Positions 28,801 through 36,484 of a DNA stretch of 64,000 nt are shown in pieces (position 1 is the stretch's first letter; the number at the start of each line of letters is the position of its first letter). The DNA lies in the NCBI GenBank assembly GCA_016125005.1, contig WGMQ01000062.1:1-64000 (forward strand). The letters are read 5' to 3'. The notes under the pieces are model-generated. The model ran no database searches, was not told the origin of the DNA, and saw only the letters and a program-made list of their open reading frames with translations. The position numbers and the translations under genes are program-made. The stretch is from a bacterium. GTDB taxonomy: Bacteria; Sumerlaeota; Sumerlaeia; SLMS01.

Positions 28801-30197
28801 GCGAGCGAGAAAGCATAGTTATTCAGGTAATCAAGCGGGGCGGCATCGACCGGATCAAAGCCTCGGGCCAATGGACCGCCTGCCGAAGCATCCAGCGCTG
28901 GGTTGGGTGTGGTCCCGGAAGCATAGATGTCGAGCGGCTGCAGCAGAGACGCCACATTCGAGATCGCGGGCGGAGTGAGACGCAGATCCAAGCGCTCGAA
29001 ACCGAGCAGGTGTAATCCGGAAAGGATCTGGTCGGTGACGTTCATCACGCGAAGCAATTCAGGACCACCCAGTGTGAACCCGCGCGGATCCAAATCGCCT
29101 TCGATGGTGGGCGAAGGCAGCATGCAAGCCTCAAGGATGCTGAATGCGTCGTCGCCACTGTCGCTGTACATGACCAGACGGAAGGAACCGTTCGTCTTGC
29201 CGCTGAAGTTGCTGTCCAGACCAAACTTCAGATCATCGGTGAGGGCACCCGCGACCGTCACGTCGGTGCCAGATTGCGCCCAAGTGTTCAACTGGGCTGG
29301 CGCCCAGCGGCCGGTGATCGCCGGGACGGAGCGATCATAGGCACCACTCACGTCGAGGCCCGGCGCGTCGTCGCTGAAGAGGACCGACATGTCCTTGTTG
29401 GAACCAGGGGCCATGGCAAAGCCATCGCTGCCAACCGCGTTGCCGTGATAGAGGGCGATGGTCGTGGTCGTGCCCGATAGCGGTACGAACTGGGCAAATG
29501 CGTTGAAGTCGTTGATGTTGTCCGCTGCCACCCTGAGGTAGATCTGCGGATCCTGAACAGGATCGAAGGAGCCGAGTCCGTAAAGATAACCGGTCACCGA
29601 CGAGTCAACCGCCAGCCCCACGATGACGTCACCCAGCTTTGCGTCGGTCGAACCGGCCCTAGGTGTCGTGAAGGTGATGGTTGCGGTGTAAAGGCCCGGC
29701 TCCAGAGAGGAGACGCTCGTGCTGCCATTGCTGAAGTTGACGAAGTACTCCTGTGATTCGATAGGAGCCAGGGTGACGCCAGTCCCCTGATCAGGCGTCA
29801 CGGTAAACCAGTTACGGGAAGTTGCCGCACTGACCGGAACGCCGTCTTTTTGCCATGCGATGGTGTACTGGGGGGTGATCCCGCCCGGATAGGCAGTGAC
29901 TGCCTGGTGCGTCAGCACAAAGGCCTGACTGAGAATCGGGCCGACGTCATTGAAAACGACGTCCTGGATGATCAACTGACGGTCGAAGGTAACCGATGCT
30001 GCCGGGGCGGCAGGGCTTGAGAGCCCCACGGCGGTAAACTCGCCGCGAGGGAAGACCTCTTTTGCCAGATCAGATGGCTGCAAAGGACGAGAGAAAGCGC
30101 CGCACCACTCCGCTTGCGTCGCGCCTGGGATTAGCAGGCCTGCGGCCAGAAGGGCCAGAATTGTTGTGCACCGGTGGGACGCCAGCTTCCTGGTCAT
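25890..30197 (-). CDS. Exported multidomain protein with dockerin-like, BACON-like and duplicated C-terminal modules
   Basis: A 1435-aa protein with a signal peptide (TTILALLAAGLLIPGATQA). The ATG at 30197 has GGAG ~10 nt upstream; the open frame continues further but lacks such signals. Around residue 480 lies a dockerin-like calcium repeat (GDGLITVADFAQLGRYVAG), then a cohesin-like region (PVRLRSKGNEQTVALSVEY). A second cohesin-like region follows (~720-870). Two BACON-like modules sit at ~885 and ~990 (C-x(n)-W-x-A-x(n)-G-x-G-x-L pattern). The last ~360 residues hold a module with 'RATFRVTTD' and 'PAFRLRVNEASFQ' segments, in two divergent copies, and its homologue ends the subtilase-like protein at 46609-50298. 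Function unknown; probably secreted and glycan- or matrix-associated. Confidence 0.75.
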   Translation of the reverse strand: MTRKLASHRCTTILALLAAGLLIPGATQAEWCGAFSRPLQPSDLAKEVFPRGEFTAVGLSSPAAPAASVTFDRQLIIQDVVFNDVGPILSQAFVLTHQAVTAYPGGITPQYTIAWQKDGVPVSAATSRNWFTVTPDQGTGVTLAPIESQEYFVNFSNGSTSVSSLEPGLYTATITFTTPRAGSTDAKLGDVIVGLAVDSSVTGYLYGLGSFDPVQDPQIYLRVAADNINDFNAFAQFVPLSGTTTTIALYHGNAVGSDGFAMAPGSNKDMSVLFSDDAPGLDVSGAYDRSVPAITGRWAPAQLNTWAQSGTDVTVAGALTDDLKFGLDSNFSGKTNGSFRLVMYSDSGDDAFSILEACMLPSPTIEGDLDPRGFTLGGPELLRVMNVTDQILSGLHLLGFERLDLRLTPPAISNVASLLQPLDIYASGTTPNPALDASAGGPLARGFDPVDAAPLDYLNNYAFSLAGGYGLEFSKLDVAPESSNGDGLITVADFAQLGRYVAGNGFPLPPTQNGPLSPGERTVYLGEKGTRLSLIRGTVDSQLPEIPVRLRSKGNEQTVALSVEYDAELLEFVSARRNGREVDIPNFEIQNDTVSGVIGIEVGLRPNRVFPLLDPNGAPHNPTTYPITPGTDGVFSTGDGFNADETIAFLKFRPKEGTGAVNTELKITQSGATSLNGREPSVRIPSGAPISAFFISSGITILDQLAEATRVRIADKVLVHGDGIAANIPSTGEIQRLDVVVDSTGLENALGFTLEFNPADLDIFGIEPGDDLPNSAFFQTNPDFDHIRSSDVQRADFAVRTDEAGKLRVLIGLQPGQVLPEGRNVIASLQVKARNLPAGTDQAVTTLRFAPLGDTLEVVDANAIPVASTFGKTGDRTDTVTIVSNACEYAVTVEKTGAAAGSSVDFDLNGGSGTLNITPTTAQCSWTANVNYTTPGQSGWLSFRGFPDGVPNGLGAQKVEFDVTPFAGAGSRSAQIQVVGQTVTVTQTGCGVTVELLNGVSPTEAAFSGLSGTGTIRITALSSECEWSAISSSPWITFAQTSGKGSLDLVFNVAQNRGEARVGLITVGGVNVTVRQDFTFATSAEGWEAFPGFPTSDFTFATGTFEPGAGGTDGRLTLTTANNTNTFGFFTSPLFEVANTPDALYRATFRVTTDQANSADAPTFRLRASTGDFSQTSEFQVESTTSTDPNASFAPNTTGRIYEHYFTLPPSQSQLRLYFDVINFSGLNAPIAKLNLESMAVTAFSRSQDLLDRRVDLPGLVAANVPFQEIGVRPHGVSEANFADPVFLRDSRGASIRSSNTDPASGKYSVGLITAPAGVSLEGSRLYEIVFQVSARSQTATTIRKEKVPAFRLRVNEASFQLSSLINIESISETSVIPTFQQNVRYPVWFPSNPLLNGRPLSVSLDYIVAPDSLNDPAIAVVLEKVEIYSYARPE

Positions 30198-30727
30198 GAA
30201 TGAAGGCTCCTTAGCTTTTGAACGCGCTGACTGTAGTTCCTGCGAGGCAAGTCCACAAGGGTGGACTTCGTTTGTCCGTTGAAAAAAGCTCCTGCTCAGG
30301 GGCATTTCAGCACTCCCTAGGCGGGGCAACGGGGGGATTTGTGGCGTGATTTCCGGTAAAGCCCTGAGGTTCCCCTCGTGCTTCACGAAATTGGGGCAGA
30401 TCCGTCGCCCCTGCGAGTCGCCGCATCCCTTTCGCTGTCCGCCGTCCGGTCGGGTGGTGGTTTCGGGACTCCCGCCGGGCATGACGAACCCTGAATGGTT
30501 GTCATTTGTCACGTTGTAAGCCATTCGCGCCCGCGGGCGGGAGTGTCAACGCCAATCGCCCCCGTGCCGACAAGCGGCAGCGGGAAGAGGAACGCGGAAC
30601 TGCGAGAGAAGGTAGCGCGGCCGTCCCGCCTGCGCGCCTTGCGGTGAACGGATTGTCCGATGAAAGCGGACGAAAGCCCGGCCCCTGCGTCACCGTCTGT
30701 CCGTGCCCGGCGGAACCGCCGCCCTGC
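30198..30727. other. 530-bp intergenic region with inverted repeat
   Basis: No convincing gene is seen. It lies between the start of the 1435-aa exported protein gene and the stop of the histidine kinase gene, both on minus. It should hold the promoter and leader of the former. A perfect 8-bp inverted repeat with a 4-nt loop (AAGTCCAC / GTGGACTT, 30249-30268) lies ~52 bp upstream of that start and may be a leader hairpin or operator. Confidence 0.45.
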
Positions 30728-32431
30728 TCAGGTGGCCTGGAGCAGCGGGATTTCCATGGTGAACTTCGTGCCCACGTTTTCCTGCGACTCGACCCGGATC
30801 GTGCCGTTCATGTCCTCGATGCACTTCTTGCACATGGGGAGGCCAAGTCCCGTCCCGGCGGAGCCCTTCGTGGTGAAGAAGGGAAGGAAGATCTTGGGAA
30901 GTTTCTCCGCGGAAATGCCCGAGCCATTGTCCTTCACGGAGATGACCAGCATCCCGTCGCTGCGCTGGGCGGTCGTGACCACGATCTCGCCCTCCGGGTG
31001 ATTGATCGCTTCCATTCCGTTCACGAACAGGTTCATGAGCGTTCGCTGCATCCCGAGCTTGTCCAGCGGACGCGGCGGGATGTTGTCGTCGAGCACCAGC
31101 TCCAGCACGATGGACTTGGCGATCAGCTTGTCCTCGATCTCCTCGGCGATGAGACAGATCAGGTCGTTGATGTTCAGTAGGGTCAGGTCGGGCTTCTTGT
31201 TGCTGCTGTACTCGAGCATCTCGACGACTAGCTTGCCGATCTTGTCGATGCCGCGGGAGACAACGCTCCAGGCCTCGCGAGCGGACTTGGGGTCATTCTT
31301 CTCGAGGGCCCGGGTCAGCAGGTCGGCGCCACCCTGCGACAACACGAGGATGTTCTTCACGTTGTGGCTGATGCCCGCCACGGTCTCGCCCACGGCTGCG
31401 AGGCGCTGGCGATGCATGGCTTCCTTCTGCATCCGCATGTTGGAGATGGCCACGCCGGCCTCGCTTGCGACGATGGTCACGAACTCCAGGTCCTCTTGGC
31501 TCAGGACGCGTGATGCCTGGCTCGTCTCGATAAAGACAACGCCGAGCACCTTTCCGCCCATGATCATCGGGCAGCAGATGGCCGACTGGACCTTGGCGGC
31601 GATGATCGACTCGCTGGAGTTGAAGCGCTCATCGCTCATGGCGTCGCGGCTCAGGATCGAGACGCGCTCCTTCAGCACCTGATCGAGGATCGTGCGCGAC
31701 ACGCGGACCTTGGTTGGGACGATGGGATCGTCGCGGTATTTGACGGCTGCGACCTCGAACTGCTCCGAGTCCTCGTGGTAGCGCGTCAGGAACACGCCGC
31801 GGTCCGCCGGGACTGCCTGGAAAATCAGCGCGAGCACCTTGACGAGCGTATCAGACTCGGACTCGTTTTCCGCGCCCATCTCGCGAAGCAGTTCAGAAAG
31901 CTTGTAGAGCGACGCGAGCCTTTGATTCAGCCGGATGACCGCGGCCTTGTCGGCCTTCTTGTCGTCGACGGAGGAAATAACCGAGGACTTGTTCTTACCC
32001 GCTGCATCCTCCACCTTGATGAACGACTGGGTGGTGGGCTTGCCCGTCTCGCGATCATCGCGAATGTCGATGATCTCCATGCCGACCATGCTGGAGGCCG
32101 AAGCCGAGCCGGCCGTCGCATGCTGGCTGGCGTTCTGGAACTCGAACTCCACGTTGCCAAACGTCACGTAGTCGCCGTGGTGGACGGCCAGCTGGGTGAT
32201 GCGTTCGCCGTTGACGAAAGACCCGTTGGAGGAGTTCAGGTCCTGAATGATGAAGAAGTCGCCGCGACAATCGATACGCGCGTGGAAACGCGAGATCGAG
32301 TCGAGCGCAAGGACGATGTCGTTTGTTGGATGGCGACCGAGGGTCGTCTGCTCGCCCTTCAGCGGATAGGAGGACGGCATCCCGGGCTGGGGATTGCGGG
32401 GAATAAGATGGGCGCCTTCGAGTTTGCTCAC
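30728..32431 (-). CDS. FHA-GAF sensor histidine kinase
   Basis: A 567-aa soluble kinase. It begins with an FHA phosphothreonine-binding domain (TTLGRHPTNDIVLALDSIS, SRFHARI, NSSNGSFVNGERI). A GAF domain follows (~195-345). The histidine kinase core comes next: H-box GISHNVKNILVLSQGG, N-box LMNLFVNGMEAI, G1 VKDNGSGISAEKL, F-box FLPFFTTK, and G2 GTGLGLPMCKK. No transmembrane segment or receiver domain is present. It starts at GTG after an AGGA, 18 bp behind the PEGA lipoprotein gene, so the two are probably co-transcribed. The FHA domain suggests input from a Ser/Thr kinase pathway. No response regulator is adjacent. Confidence 0.9.
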   Translation of the reverse strand: MSKLEGAHLIPRNPQPGMPSSYPLKGEQTTLGRHPTNDIVLALDSISRFHARIDCRGDFFIIQDLNSSNGSFVNGERITQLAVHHGDYVTFGNVEFEFQNASQHATAGSASASSMVGMEIIDIRDDRETGKPTTQSFIKVEDAAGKNKSSVISSVDDKKADKAAVIRLNQRLASLYKLSELLREMGAENESESDTLVKVLALIFQAVPADRGVFLTRYHEDSEQFEVAAVKYRDDPIVPTKVRVSRTILDQVLKERVSILSRDAMSDERFNSSESIIAAKVQSAICCPMIMGGKVLGVVFIETSQASRVLSQEDLEFVTIVASEAGVAISNMRMQKEAMHRQRLAAVGETVAGISHNVKNILVLSQGGADLLTRALEKNDPKSAREAWSVVSRGIDKIGKLVVEMLEYSSNKKPDLTLLNINDLICLIAEEIEDKLIAKSIVLELVLDDNIPPRPLDKLGMQRTLMNLFVNGMEAINHPEGEIVVTTAQRSDGMLVISVKDNGSGISAEKLPKIFLPFFTTKGSAGTGLGLPMCKKCIEDMNGTIRVESQENVGTKFTMEIPLLQAT

Positions 32432-32449
32432 GTTGCGTCGTTCCTCGCG

Positions 32450-32839
32450 TTACTGCGGTTCTCCGTCCGTCTCATAGGCCGGGGCGGGGCGTTCGTCCTG
32501 CTTCGTCAAATCAAAGTGAACATTCTTCGTGTCCATGACAAGGAAAGGCATGGCTTCCATGAGGAGGTCAAGTCCCGGCCACAGGTGAACCGGCGCGCGA
32601 AAGCGAACGCGACGTTCGGAACGATCATAGCCTTCCTTGCTGGCCTCGAAATCATAATACCAATACCAGGTGAAGGGTTGCTCCACGGGAGTTTTGCCCA
32701 GATGAACGCCATTCATGACAATTGTGGCGCCACTCGGCTCCGATGTCACGCGAACTCGTGAGCGAACGCACCCCAATGTGCCGCTCAGCAGGATGCCGGC
32801 GGTCAAAATTGGTAGCAACGTGCGACGTAGCTGGGACAT
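32450..32839 (-). CDS. PEGA-domain lipoprotein
   Basis: A 129-aa lipoprotein. The signal peptide ends in lipobox TLGC, and a PEGA motif follows at once (VRVTSEPSGATIVMNGVHLG, KTPVEQPFTWYWYYDFEASKEGY). PEGA modules occur in envelope proteins and their function is poorly known. The ATG at 32839 gives the lipoprotein signal; the open frame reaches 32899 without a better start. It ends 18 bp before the FHA histidine kinase. Confidence 0.78.
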   Translation of the reverse strand: MSQLRRTLLPILTAGILLSGTLGCVRSRVRVTSEPSGATIVMNGVHLGKTPVEQPFTWYWYYDFEASKEGYDRSERRVRFRAPVHLWPGLDLLMEAMPFLVMDTKNVHFDLTKQDERPAPAYETDGEPQ

Positions 32840-32923
32840 GGACGGCGCGAACCCCAAGCGGATGGACGGCGAGAATGCGGAGCAATTCTCCGATGTCAAC
32901 CTGCGGGAGTGGCAACACCGGGG

Positions 32924-32956
32924 GCAAAAGAAAAGGAGCGCCGCGGGGGCGCTCCT
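32924..32956 (-). terminator. Rho-independent terminator of rplS
   Basis: A perfect 9-bp stem (32934-32942 with 32948-32956) has a 5-nt loop and, on the minus strand, is followed by TTTCTTTT. It lies 37 bp past the rplS stop. Confidence 0.85.
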
Positions 32957-32992
32957 CTTGACAACAATCGGTTAAGCGGAAAAGCCGGGCTT

Positions 32993-33412
32993 TCAGCCCT
33001 TCTTGGCGATCTGGTCCGTGAGGGCCTTGTTGCCCACTGCGGCCTCGGCAGCCAGCTTGTCCGTGGAAACGCGACGCTCGACCAGGCGAGCCTTGCGACC
33101 AGAGAGGTTGCGGAGGTAATAGAGCTTGGCGCGACGAACCTTGGCGTGACGAACGACCTTGATCGCGTCGATGCGCGGGCTGTGGAGCTGGAAGGTACGC
33201 TCCATGCCGACGCCGAAGGACACGCGGCGCACGGTGAAGGTCTCGCGGAGGCCCGAGCCACGACGAGCGATCACGATGCCTTCGTAGTCCTGCACGCGCT
33301 CCTTGTCGCCTTCAACGATGCGGACAGAGACACGAACCGTGTCGCCGGGGCGGAAGTAGGGACGGTCAGCCTTGAGGTGGGCGGCTTCGACTTCGAGAAT
33401 GATCGGATTCAT
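32993..33412 (-). CDS. rplS: 50S ribosomal protein L19
   Basis: A 139-aa ribosomal protein at the 30S-50S interface. Family motifs are clear: [61 protein letters not shown], and [19 protein letters not shown]. The ATG at 33412 has AAGGA upstream. It carries a ~20-residue C-terminal extension. It stands alone here, without the usual rpsP-rimM-trmD partners, and ends at a strong terminator. Confidence 0.96.
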   Translation of the reverse strand: MNPIILEVEAAHLKADRPYFRPGDTVRVSVRIVEGDKERVQDYEGIVIARRGSGLRETFTVRRVSFGVGMERTFQLHSPRIDAIKVVRHAKVRRAKLYYLRNLSGRKARLVERRVSTDKLAAEAAVGNKALTDQIAKKG

Positions 33413-33714
33413 TTGGATGATTCCTTGTTGAAAAGCCAGAGAGGCCCACTTGGTCGGCATCGTGGCATTGTCGCAGCGGGCACATCACACCTCAACCTCA
33501 GGGGAAGTCCTTGCGAACGAGGACGCGGAGGTAACGGCACACCCCTCCCGCAATGCAATGGGAAAATTGTATGCGTCCAGCCTCGAGTCGTGGAGGGCGC
33601 CTGAGTACTGCATTTTCACGGAAGCGGATTCCCCTCTTGCATCGGGTGTGCATTTGGACACAATACTTCCCTTTCTATCCGAATGCACTGCTTCCACCAC
33701 ACCCGGTCCCGCCG
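33413..33714. other. Divergent intergenic region rplS/uppS
   Basis: About 300 bp between the divergent rplS and uppS starts, expected to hold both promoters. No RNA gene, convincing small protein gene or hairpin is seen. Open frames that cross it lack ribosome sites. Confidence 0.5.
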
Positions 33715-34509
33715 ATGAGCGTCTCGCGCCCCAACATTGCCACACCGACTTTGCGCGAACCCTTCTCTGCGGAGGAGAGCCGGTTGTTTTCCCAACTGGA
33801 CCCGGCGCGCCTTCCCCGCCATGTGGCCATCATCATGGACGGCAATGGGCGCTGGGCCAAGTCGAAGGGCATGGCCGCTCGTATCTTTGGGCACCGCGCG
33901 GGCATCGATTCGGTCCGCGAGGCCACCCGCACGGCCGCCGCGCTTCGCCTTCACGCACTGACCCTCTACGCCTTCAGCAAGGAAAACTGGTCCCGCCCGA
34001 CGGCGGAGATCGCCGCGCTGATGGAACTGCTGGACCAGTTCCTTGTTCAGGAACGCGCTGAGTTGAATGACAACAACGTGCGTCTGGTTGCTTCCGGTGA
34101 ACTCGAGGATCTTCGTCCCCGGACGCGGGAGTTGCTGGAGGAGACCATTTCCCTCACCTCGTCCAACACCGGCCTGACGTTGAACCTGGCGCTGAGCTAC
34201 GGCGCTCGTGCCGAGATCGTCCGGGCCGCGCGCCGCGCCATGGAAATGGCCCGCAGCGGCGAGCTTTCCCCCGAGGAACTCACCCCGGAGCTATTCTCCC
34301 GGATGCTCGATCACCCGGAACTTGGTGACCCGGATCTGCTCATCCGGACCTCCGGCGAGCTGCGTGTCTCGAATTTCCTCCTTTGGCAGATTGCCTACTC
34401 CGAGTTCGTCGTCGTGGCGAAGCTCTGGCCCGATTTCCGCCGTCCCGATTTTCTGGAGGCGATTCTCCAGTATCAGGCGCGTGACCGTCGCTTCGGTGGT
34501 GTGCGTTAA
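33715..34509 (+). CDS. uppS: Isoprenyl (undecaprenyl) diphosphate synthase
   Basis: A 264-aa cis-prenyltransferase making the C55 lipid carrier of envelope polymers. Motifs: HVAIIMDGNGRWAKSKG with catalytic Asp, FGHRAGIDSVR, TLYAFSKENWSRP, and DLLIRTSGELRVSNFLLWQ with the final Arg/Ser/Glu set. The ATG at 33715 gives a normal length; the upstream frame has no supporting site. It is followed after 6 bp by cdsA, the standard uppS-cdsA pairing. Confidence 0.95.
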   Translation: MSVSRPNIATPTLREPFSAEESRLFSQLDPARLPRHVAIIMDGNGRWAKSKGMAARIFGHRAGIDSVREATRTAAALRLHALTLYAFSKENWSRPTAEIAALMELLDQFLVQERAELNDNNVRLVASGELEDLRPRTRELLEETISLTSSNTGLTLNLALSYGARAEIVRAARRAMEMARSGELSPEELTPELFSRMLDHPELGDPDLLIRTSGELRVSNFLLWQIAYSEFVVVAKLWPDFRRPDFLEAILQYQARDRRFGGVR

Positions 34510-34515
34510 CCATCC

Positions 34516-35343
34516 ATGAGCCGCCGCGTCGCTTCCGCCGCCATCTTCCTCACTATCGTCTGGCTCGGCTTCAACCTGCGCGCCTTCGAATGGCTACTCC
34601 TGCTGATGACGACCTTCGTGGCCATCATGTGCACGATGGAGCTTTGCGACATGATGAAGCGCAAGGGCCTGCGCGTCTATCGCCGCATCGCCTCCTGGGG
34701 CGTCCTTGCCCTGCTCGTCGAAGCCGGCATGACCCAGATGCAACACTCCATCCTCGTCTTCGGCCTGGCCATGTGTCTTGCCTGGGTGGTGCGCATGACC
34801 CGCAAGGCGGTCGGCGCCTGGGGGGATATTTCCACCACGATCTTTACCATGGCCTACGTGGGCATCCCCTTCGCCTGTCTCATCGCCATTTTCAGCAGCA
34901 GCCACGCGGCCCGCGCCTGGCTGTTGATGACCCTCTGCATCATCTGGAGCACCGATAGCTTTGCGCTCTTTGTCGGACGGGCCTTCGGTCGCCGCAAGCT
35001 CTCGCCGGAGCTCAGCCCCGGCAAGACGCTCGAGGGTTCCCTCGGTGGCGTGGGCGGCGCCCTGTTGGTGGTGCTTGTCACGCGGCTTTTCTTCAACACC
35101 CACTTTGCAAGCGTTTCCTTGGTCACGCTGGTCGCTTTTGCCGTGGTATTCTCGGTGATTTCACAGGTGGGCGACCTTGCCGAATCCATGCTGAAGCGGG
35201 ACGTGGGGGTGAAGGACAGTGGTTCCGAGTTGACGGGCCACGGTGGCTTCCTCGACTTGATGGACGCCGTGCTGTTCTGCGCGGTACCGCTCATGGTCTT
35301 CCTGCGCATCTTCCAACCGGCCGTTCTGGCGGTCGCCTCCTGA
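34516..35343 (+). CDS. cdsA: Phosphatidate cytidylyltransferase
   Basis: A 275-aa polytopic enzyme converting phosphatidate and CTP to CDP-diacylglycerol. The C-terminal signature is present (SMLKRDVGVKDSGSEL then GHGGFLDLMD), as is ELSPGKTLEGSLGG. The usual D-R-x-D near the end reads D-L-M-D here, an unusual substitution in a normally invariant patch. It sits between uppS and a flippase-like gene. Confidence 0.93.
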   Translation: MSRRVASAAIFLTIVWLGFNLRAFEWLLLLMTTFVAIMCTMELCDMMKRKGLRVYRRIASWGVLALLVEAGMTQMQHSILVFGLAMCLAWVVRMTRKAVGAWGDISTTIFTMAYVGIPFACLIAIFSSSHAARAWLLMTLCIIWSTDSFALFVGRAFGRRKLSPELSPGKTLEGSLGGVGGALLVVLVTRLFFNTHFASVSLVTLVAFAVVFSVISQVGDLAESMLKRDVGVKDSGSELTGHGGFLDLMDAVLFCAVPLMVFLRIFQPAVLAVAS

Positions 35344-35359
35344 ACCCCGGACATTCCTC

Positions 35360-36484
35360 ATGAATCGCAAGTTTTTGCAACTCGCCATTGGCCTGCTGGT
35401 CAGCGCCTTCTTCATCTGGCTCGCCTTTCGGGGCGGCGGTGTCACGCTGGCGCAGGTCGGCGATGCCTTTGCCAAGACCAATTGGTTCTGGGCCGTCCCC
35501 TTCATGGCCCTCACCATGGCCAGCTTCTATTGGCGCACCTTCCGTTGGAAGCTGATCCTCGATCCGGTGGTTCAGGTGCCCGCCCCGCGCCTCTTCGGGC
35601 CGCTGATGATCGGGTTCGCCTTCAATAACATCTTCCCGGCCCGCGCAGGAGAGTTTGCCCGTCCCTTCGCGCTCGCGCGTCAGGAACGGATCCCCTTCAT
35701 CGCCGCTTTTTCCACCATCATCGTGGAGCGCATCGTAGACATCGTGACGCTGCTCGTCCTCCTCGTGCTGATGCCCTTCTACATCACGCTCGACCCGAAC
35801 GTCTCGCGCGAGTTCGTCGTGCAGGGGCGGACGATCGTGCTTGGCGCCGCCCTCATCGAGTCCAGCCTGCCGAAGCTTTCGATTATCTCACTCATTCTCC
35901 TGAGTGGCGTGGTCAGCTTCATGATCAACCCTATCAAGGACCTATATATTGAGATTCTGGAGCTGTCCCTCCGCATCAACAAGTACCTCCCCATCGTTCC
36001 CACCGTCGTCGTGCGCAAGCTCTGCGGCTTCATTAACGACTTTGCCAAGGGCCTTGAAGCCCTCAAGAGCGTGCGTGTCCTGTTGCTGGTCGCGCTGCAC
36101 TCAGCCGTCATCTGGTGCGGGGTCGGCTTCAGTTTCCAGATGATGTCATGGGGATTCCCCGGCATTCCCGTGAGCTACGGTCAGGCGATGGCGTTTCTCG
36201 TGGTGACGTGCGTGGTGATCTCCATTCCGTCGTCGCCCGGTTTCTGGGGCCTTTACGAGTTCGGCGGCATGGTGGCGCTCCTGATGATGGGCGTCGTGCC
36301 GGACACACCGGAAGGCGCCTCGCAGGCCTTCGCCTTCACGCTGGTGGTGCACTTCCTCCAGTGGGTTCCCATCACCGCCTACGGCCTCTGGGCCGCCGGC
36401 AAGCTTTCCATCTCCAGTGATTCCCTCCAGGCCGCCGAGTCGGCCACCTCGAAAGTAGATCCTGATGCCCAAGCCTCCGTCTGA
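35360..36484 (+). CDS. Flippase-like membrane protein, lysylphosphatidylglycerol synthase TM-region family (UPF0104)
   Basis: A 374-aa polytopic protein. Family features include YWRTFRWKLIL, FNNIFPARAGEFARPFAL and ERIVDIVTLLVLLVL in the N-terminal half, and SSPGFWGLYEFGG near the C-terminus. These proteins are thought to move lipids or lipid-linked substrates across the inner membrane. It lies in a lipid-carrier operon after uppS and cdsA and overlaps the next gene by 20 bp. The substrate cannot be named. Confidence 0.88.
   Translation: MNRKFLQLAIGLLVSAFFIWLAFRGGGVTLAQVGDAFAKTNWFWAVPFMALTMASFYWRTFRWKLILDPVVQVPAPRLFGPLMIGFAFNNIFPARAGEFARPFALARQERIPFIAAFSTIIVERIVDIVTLLVLLVLMPFYITLDPNVSREFVVQGRTIVLGAALIESSLPKLSIISLILLSGVVSFMINPIKDLYIEILELSLRINKYLPIVPTVVVRKLCGFINDFAKGLEALKSVRVLLLVALHSAVIWCGVGFSFQMMSWGFPGIPVSYGQAMAFLVVTCVVISIPSSPGFWGLYEFGGMVALLMMGVVPDTPEGASQAFAFTLVVHFLQWVPITAYGLWAAGKLSISSDSLQAAESATSKVDPDAQASV

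Noticed and set aside
30502-30693. 63-codon frame in the intergenic gap
   Set aside because: No ribosome site, low-complexity Arg/Ser/Pro composition and no family resemblance.
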